DNA of 64,000 nucleotides from Sipunculus nudus (taxonomy: Eukaryota > Annelida > Sipuncula > Golfingiida > Sipunculidae): positions 67,398,453-67,462,452 of the forward strand of contig CM049311.1 in NCBI GenBank assembly GCA_026874595.1. Direction: 5' to 3'. Position 1 is the stretch's first letter. The number at the start of each line of letters is the position of its first letter. Below are positions 60,781 through 64,000 of this stretch, one piece after another. A model generated the notes under the pieces. The model ran no database searches, was not told the origin of the DNA, and saw only the letters and a program-made list of their open reading frames with translations. The position numbers and the translations under genes were made by a program.

Positions 60781-62069
60781 CAAGTAATTACACCCAGCCA
60801 GATGTAAGTGGTAAGTAGTTACCCATCATTTAGAAAGAATCCAGTTGATATGTGGGCAAAAAGCCAAGGTCATAGGTCAGGGATGTTCACAATAACTTAT
60901 TTTGTAGACCATCTCTATTTTTCTTGTTTTCTTGTATATATAACCATGGCACTCACAACTGGTACATCTCACTATGTGCCCATAATTGTCAGTGACACTT
61001 GTGATATATGACTCCCTTTTGTATCAGCTCATGGAGTGATAAGGATATATCATTAGTGCATAACAAAAACACTGTTGCCGGAATGCTTTGGCCAGGCATT
61101 AAGACTATGAGAGTTAAGTGTTTAGGTTTAGCTACTGATTTATAAAATGATGGGAACATTTTGCAGTTTATATCATGGAATCATAGCAATAAACTTAGTT
61201 TTCTAGATATCTGAATATTATTATAAAAATCATCAGATATACCAGCAAGTGTTTGTTCTGATAATATGTGGGTCTTTACCTGGATTTAGGATGGCTTTAT
61301 TTGATTACAAGACTCTCAGTGATGCTTTCTGCATTTCTTTTCTTTTAGGTTTTGCAGTTTACCTACCCTGCTGACCCCATTGAATAGCAAGCTGATAATT
61401 AAAACAAATTGGACTTGCACTTTTTACATTTGCATGTTCATAAATCTGATATGAGAGCTCTCCAACCTGATCATGCCTTTTGAATTGTTTTGGACATTCA
61501 TAACTGTTACATTCTTTGAAGCAATTGCTACAAGTTTAGTGTCTTATTGAAGGATGTGTGATATCAAATGTCAGACTTGTCAGAAAACCATTATGTCTGC
61601 CAGGTAGCCATTTTAGAAATCCTTTTGCCAGGGCAGTTTCTGTGATTTTTTTATGATGTTTGGTCCCTTTTAGAGGATGTTTGTTGTTCAATTTCCGACC
61701 TGTCAGAAATCCAATATGGCCACCAGGAAGCCATCTTTATATTCCTTTAGAACATATTATCTCAAGAACTATTAAAGTGAATGCAGTGGGATGTATATTA
61801 ATGTTATCTTGCATTGGGTCAAAGATTTCTTAATAAATATGACCATCATTTATGAAAGCTCAGTACAGTTGGCTTGTCTTGAATAAAAATTAATATGGAA
61901 GCACCCGTTTCACAATAATTCTTGCATGGATTTCCTTGATCTTTTGCTATATTTTGATCTTAAATGTGGCCTGTGTGGTATTCCTTTTGAGACTGACAGG
62001 TAGCTGTGCAAGCTGTGGGATTAGTTCCTGATAGCTCAACAACCATACATTTTGCCTCAGACCATCATT
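60781..62069. other. No gene; possible old repeat
   Basis: Two related passages (TGTCTGCCAGGTAGCCATTTT near 61594 and TGGCCACCAGGAAGCCATCTT near 61717), each preceded by a GACTTGTCAGAAA/GACCTGTCAGAAA word, suggest an old ~125-bp tandem repeat. Confidence 0.4.
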
Positions 62070-63934
62070 GTATCCCCAGACAAAGTCGGGATACTATGGT
62101 TTCACGACGGTCCCGCCGCCGCCGCAGAAAAACCTTGTGAGTGGGATAACTCAAAAAATATTTCACTGATTTTTTTCAAACTTTACATTTGTATAGATAT
62201 AGGTAAGGGGACGAAGCCTATTTAAAATGGGGTCATGACCGATGCTAGGAGAATGACCTTGATCTTGAATAGGTCCATTATTGCTGAAAATAACACAAAT
62301 TCTTAAATATCTCAAGTAAGCTTGCATGGACTGGTCTAAAAATTAAGGTGACCGAAGATCTTGGATAGCCTTGTGATATACCGGAAACTGGTGGCGCCAC
62401 CTATTATCCTTTTCTTGTTTTTACGCCTTTTAATAACCCCATAATTGCCACTTGACAGTACTGAAAGCATTATAAGTAAAAAACTAATGGACAGATTTCT
62501 TTCATATTATGCACATGTAGAGAGATGGGCTATGGGAAGAGGTCTGTTTACATTTGGGTCATGACCTTTACCATGAGAGTGGCCTTGACCTTTAATGTGT
62601 CCATATTTGGTGAAAATCACACACCTCTTATGATATCTCCAGTGTTGATAGCCATATGGATTTCAAACGTGACTTATGTATGGCCCACTACTAAAGTAAG
62701 AACCCTATAGGTTCTAGGGTCATGAGGTCTAAGGTCAAGGTCACTGGACTTGCATCTTACAAGATACTGTGAATGCATTTTAAGCCAAACTTTCAAGGTC
62801 TTCCATCTTGAATATATAGCTCACTTGCCAATAGTGGATGATCCATATCAATTTTGGGGTCACAAGAACAAAGGTCAAGGCCACAGGAGCTATATGTCAA
62901 AAAATTAGTTTCTGGATGATAATTCCTGCTTTTATTGATGTATTGATTTCAAACTTGACTTATATATGTCCCATTAAAAAAGCAAGACTCCAATTGATTT
63001 TTGGGTCATGAGGTCAAAGGTCAAGGTCACAGGACACATCTTTAAAAAGATTGTGGATGCATTTTCAGCCAAACAATTCATCTCAGACCTTTCATCTTGC
63101 AAATATAGTTCATCTGCCAATAGAGGAAGACCCCTATCACTTTGAGGTCACAAGGTCAAAGGTGAAGGTCACAGGAGCCATCTGTCCGAAAATTAGTTTC
63201 TGGATGATAATGCCTGCTTTTATTGATGTATGGATTTCAAACTTCCATTGGAAAAGTAAGACCCAAATTGATTTTGGGATCATGAGGTCAAAGGTCAAGG
63301 TCACAGGACACACCTTCAAAAAGATGTGGATGCATTTTCAGCCAAACATTTCATCTCAGACATTTCATCTTGCACATACAGTTCCCCTGCCAATAGAGGA
63401 AGACGCCTGTCAATTGGGAGGTCACAAGGTCAAAGTCAAAGTCACAGGAGCCATCTGTCCAAAAATTAGTTCCTGAGATGTTAATTCAAGCTTGGATTAA
63501 TATATGGATTTCAAACCTGACATATATGGCCCATCAATAAATCTAGACCTCTATTGATTTATATATAAAAGTGGATGATCAATGTCAATTTTGGGGTCAC
63601 AAGGTCAAAGGTCAAGGCCACAGGAGCCATCTGTCCAAAAATTAGTTTCTGGATGATAATTCCTGCTTTTATTGATGTATAGATTTCAAACTTGACTTAT
63701 ATGTGTCCCATTGAAAAAGCAAGACCCCAATTGATTTTTGGGTCATGAGGTCAAAGGTCAAGGTCACAGGACCAACATCTTCAAAAAGATTGTGAATTGA
63801 TAGATGGAAGAAACAATAATTGCTTGCCAAGTGTCAGTATATACTGCTAAAAATGGGGGCCTATTCTTAAAGGGGAGGTGGCCTACTATGTCTGGGGATA
63901 CCCTGGCACCTGCGGTGCCAAGAAATATCTAGTT
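62070..63934 (+). mobile_element. Helitron/Helentron-like element, simple full-length copy (1.87 kb)
   Basis: 5' ATT|GTATCCCC with hairpin to GGGATAC, (CCG)n, body, about three to four array units, and a 3' end with hairpin GGCACCTGCGGTGCC (63904-63918), AAGAAATAT, CTAG (63929-63932), TT. It shows what the family looks like without nesting. Confidence 0.8.
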
Positions 63935-64000
63935 CACTATGTTTTAACCAGACATATATGATAAGAATTTATGGCAATGTAGAAAGTTTAAACAAAATTG

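Overview
The window is eukaryotic nuclear DNA: AT-rich, intron-dominated and dense in repeats. Spliced exons with GT/AG borders, tRNA-derived SINEs, MITE-like elements and many families of palindrome-ended tandem-repeat elements (with GGACGGACGG tracts near one end) point to a lophotrochozoan, most likely a bivalve mollusc. That assignment is an inference from repeat style and protein similarity. There are no bacterial operons, CRISPR arrays or confident RNA genes.

Two host genes can be supported. (1) On the minus strand, the 5' part of an SLC6 Na+/Cl- neurotransmitter or amino-acid transporter (closest in feel to glycine transporters). It has a putative first coding exon at 26623-26579, then after a 20-kb intron an exon with the NSS signature around TM1 (6501-6258) and an exon for TM2 (5870-5739). 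The rest lies beyond the left edge. (2) On the plus strand, a complete four-exon transgelin/calponin-like gene of 197 residues (41212-57358), with one calponin-homology domain and one C-terminal calponin-like repeat.

Almost everything else is mobile or repetitive DNA. From left to right: a palindrome-ended element and short-period tandem repeats (0.3-3.5 kb); a TA-flanked MITE (3.5 kb); a hAT-type element with a perfect 8-bp target duplication (4.2-5.0 kb); a Helitron-like element (6.9-8.1 kb); a SINE (9.3 kb); a second copy of the first element (9.7-10.7 kb); a pair of inverted repeats (13.9-15.4 kb); a tandem-repeat element (19.6-21.3 kb); a TIR element (22.7-24.6 kb); a MITE with very long GC-rich TIRs (24.9-25.8 kb); a second TA MITE (32.7 kb); a decayed LINE reverse transcriptase (33.2-34.6 kb); a 144-bp tandem array (35.0-35.8 kb); a recent 1.47-kb tandem duplication (37.1-40.0 kb); then the transgelin gene and further element copies to the right.

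The most striking object is in transgelin intron 3. A 6.06-kb Helitron/Helentron-like element (50542-56601) fills about 88% of the intron and carries a second, nested copy of itself (52557-56019). Both hold a 289-bp tandem array made of two diverged ~145-bp halves. Each half carries a cluster of AGGTCA half-sites, including DR1 and extended TCAAGGTCA motifs, and the element body carries AGGTCATGACCT palindromes. These are the DNA words of RXR/HNF4/COUP-TF, ERR/FTZ-F1 and thyroid-receptor-type nuclear receptors. The same half-sites recur in several other repeat families here. Whether any of this is functional is unknown, but dozens of such sites have been placed inside a muscle-type gene.
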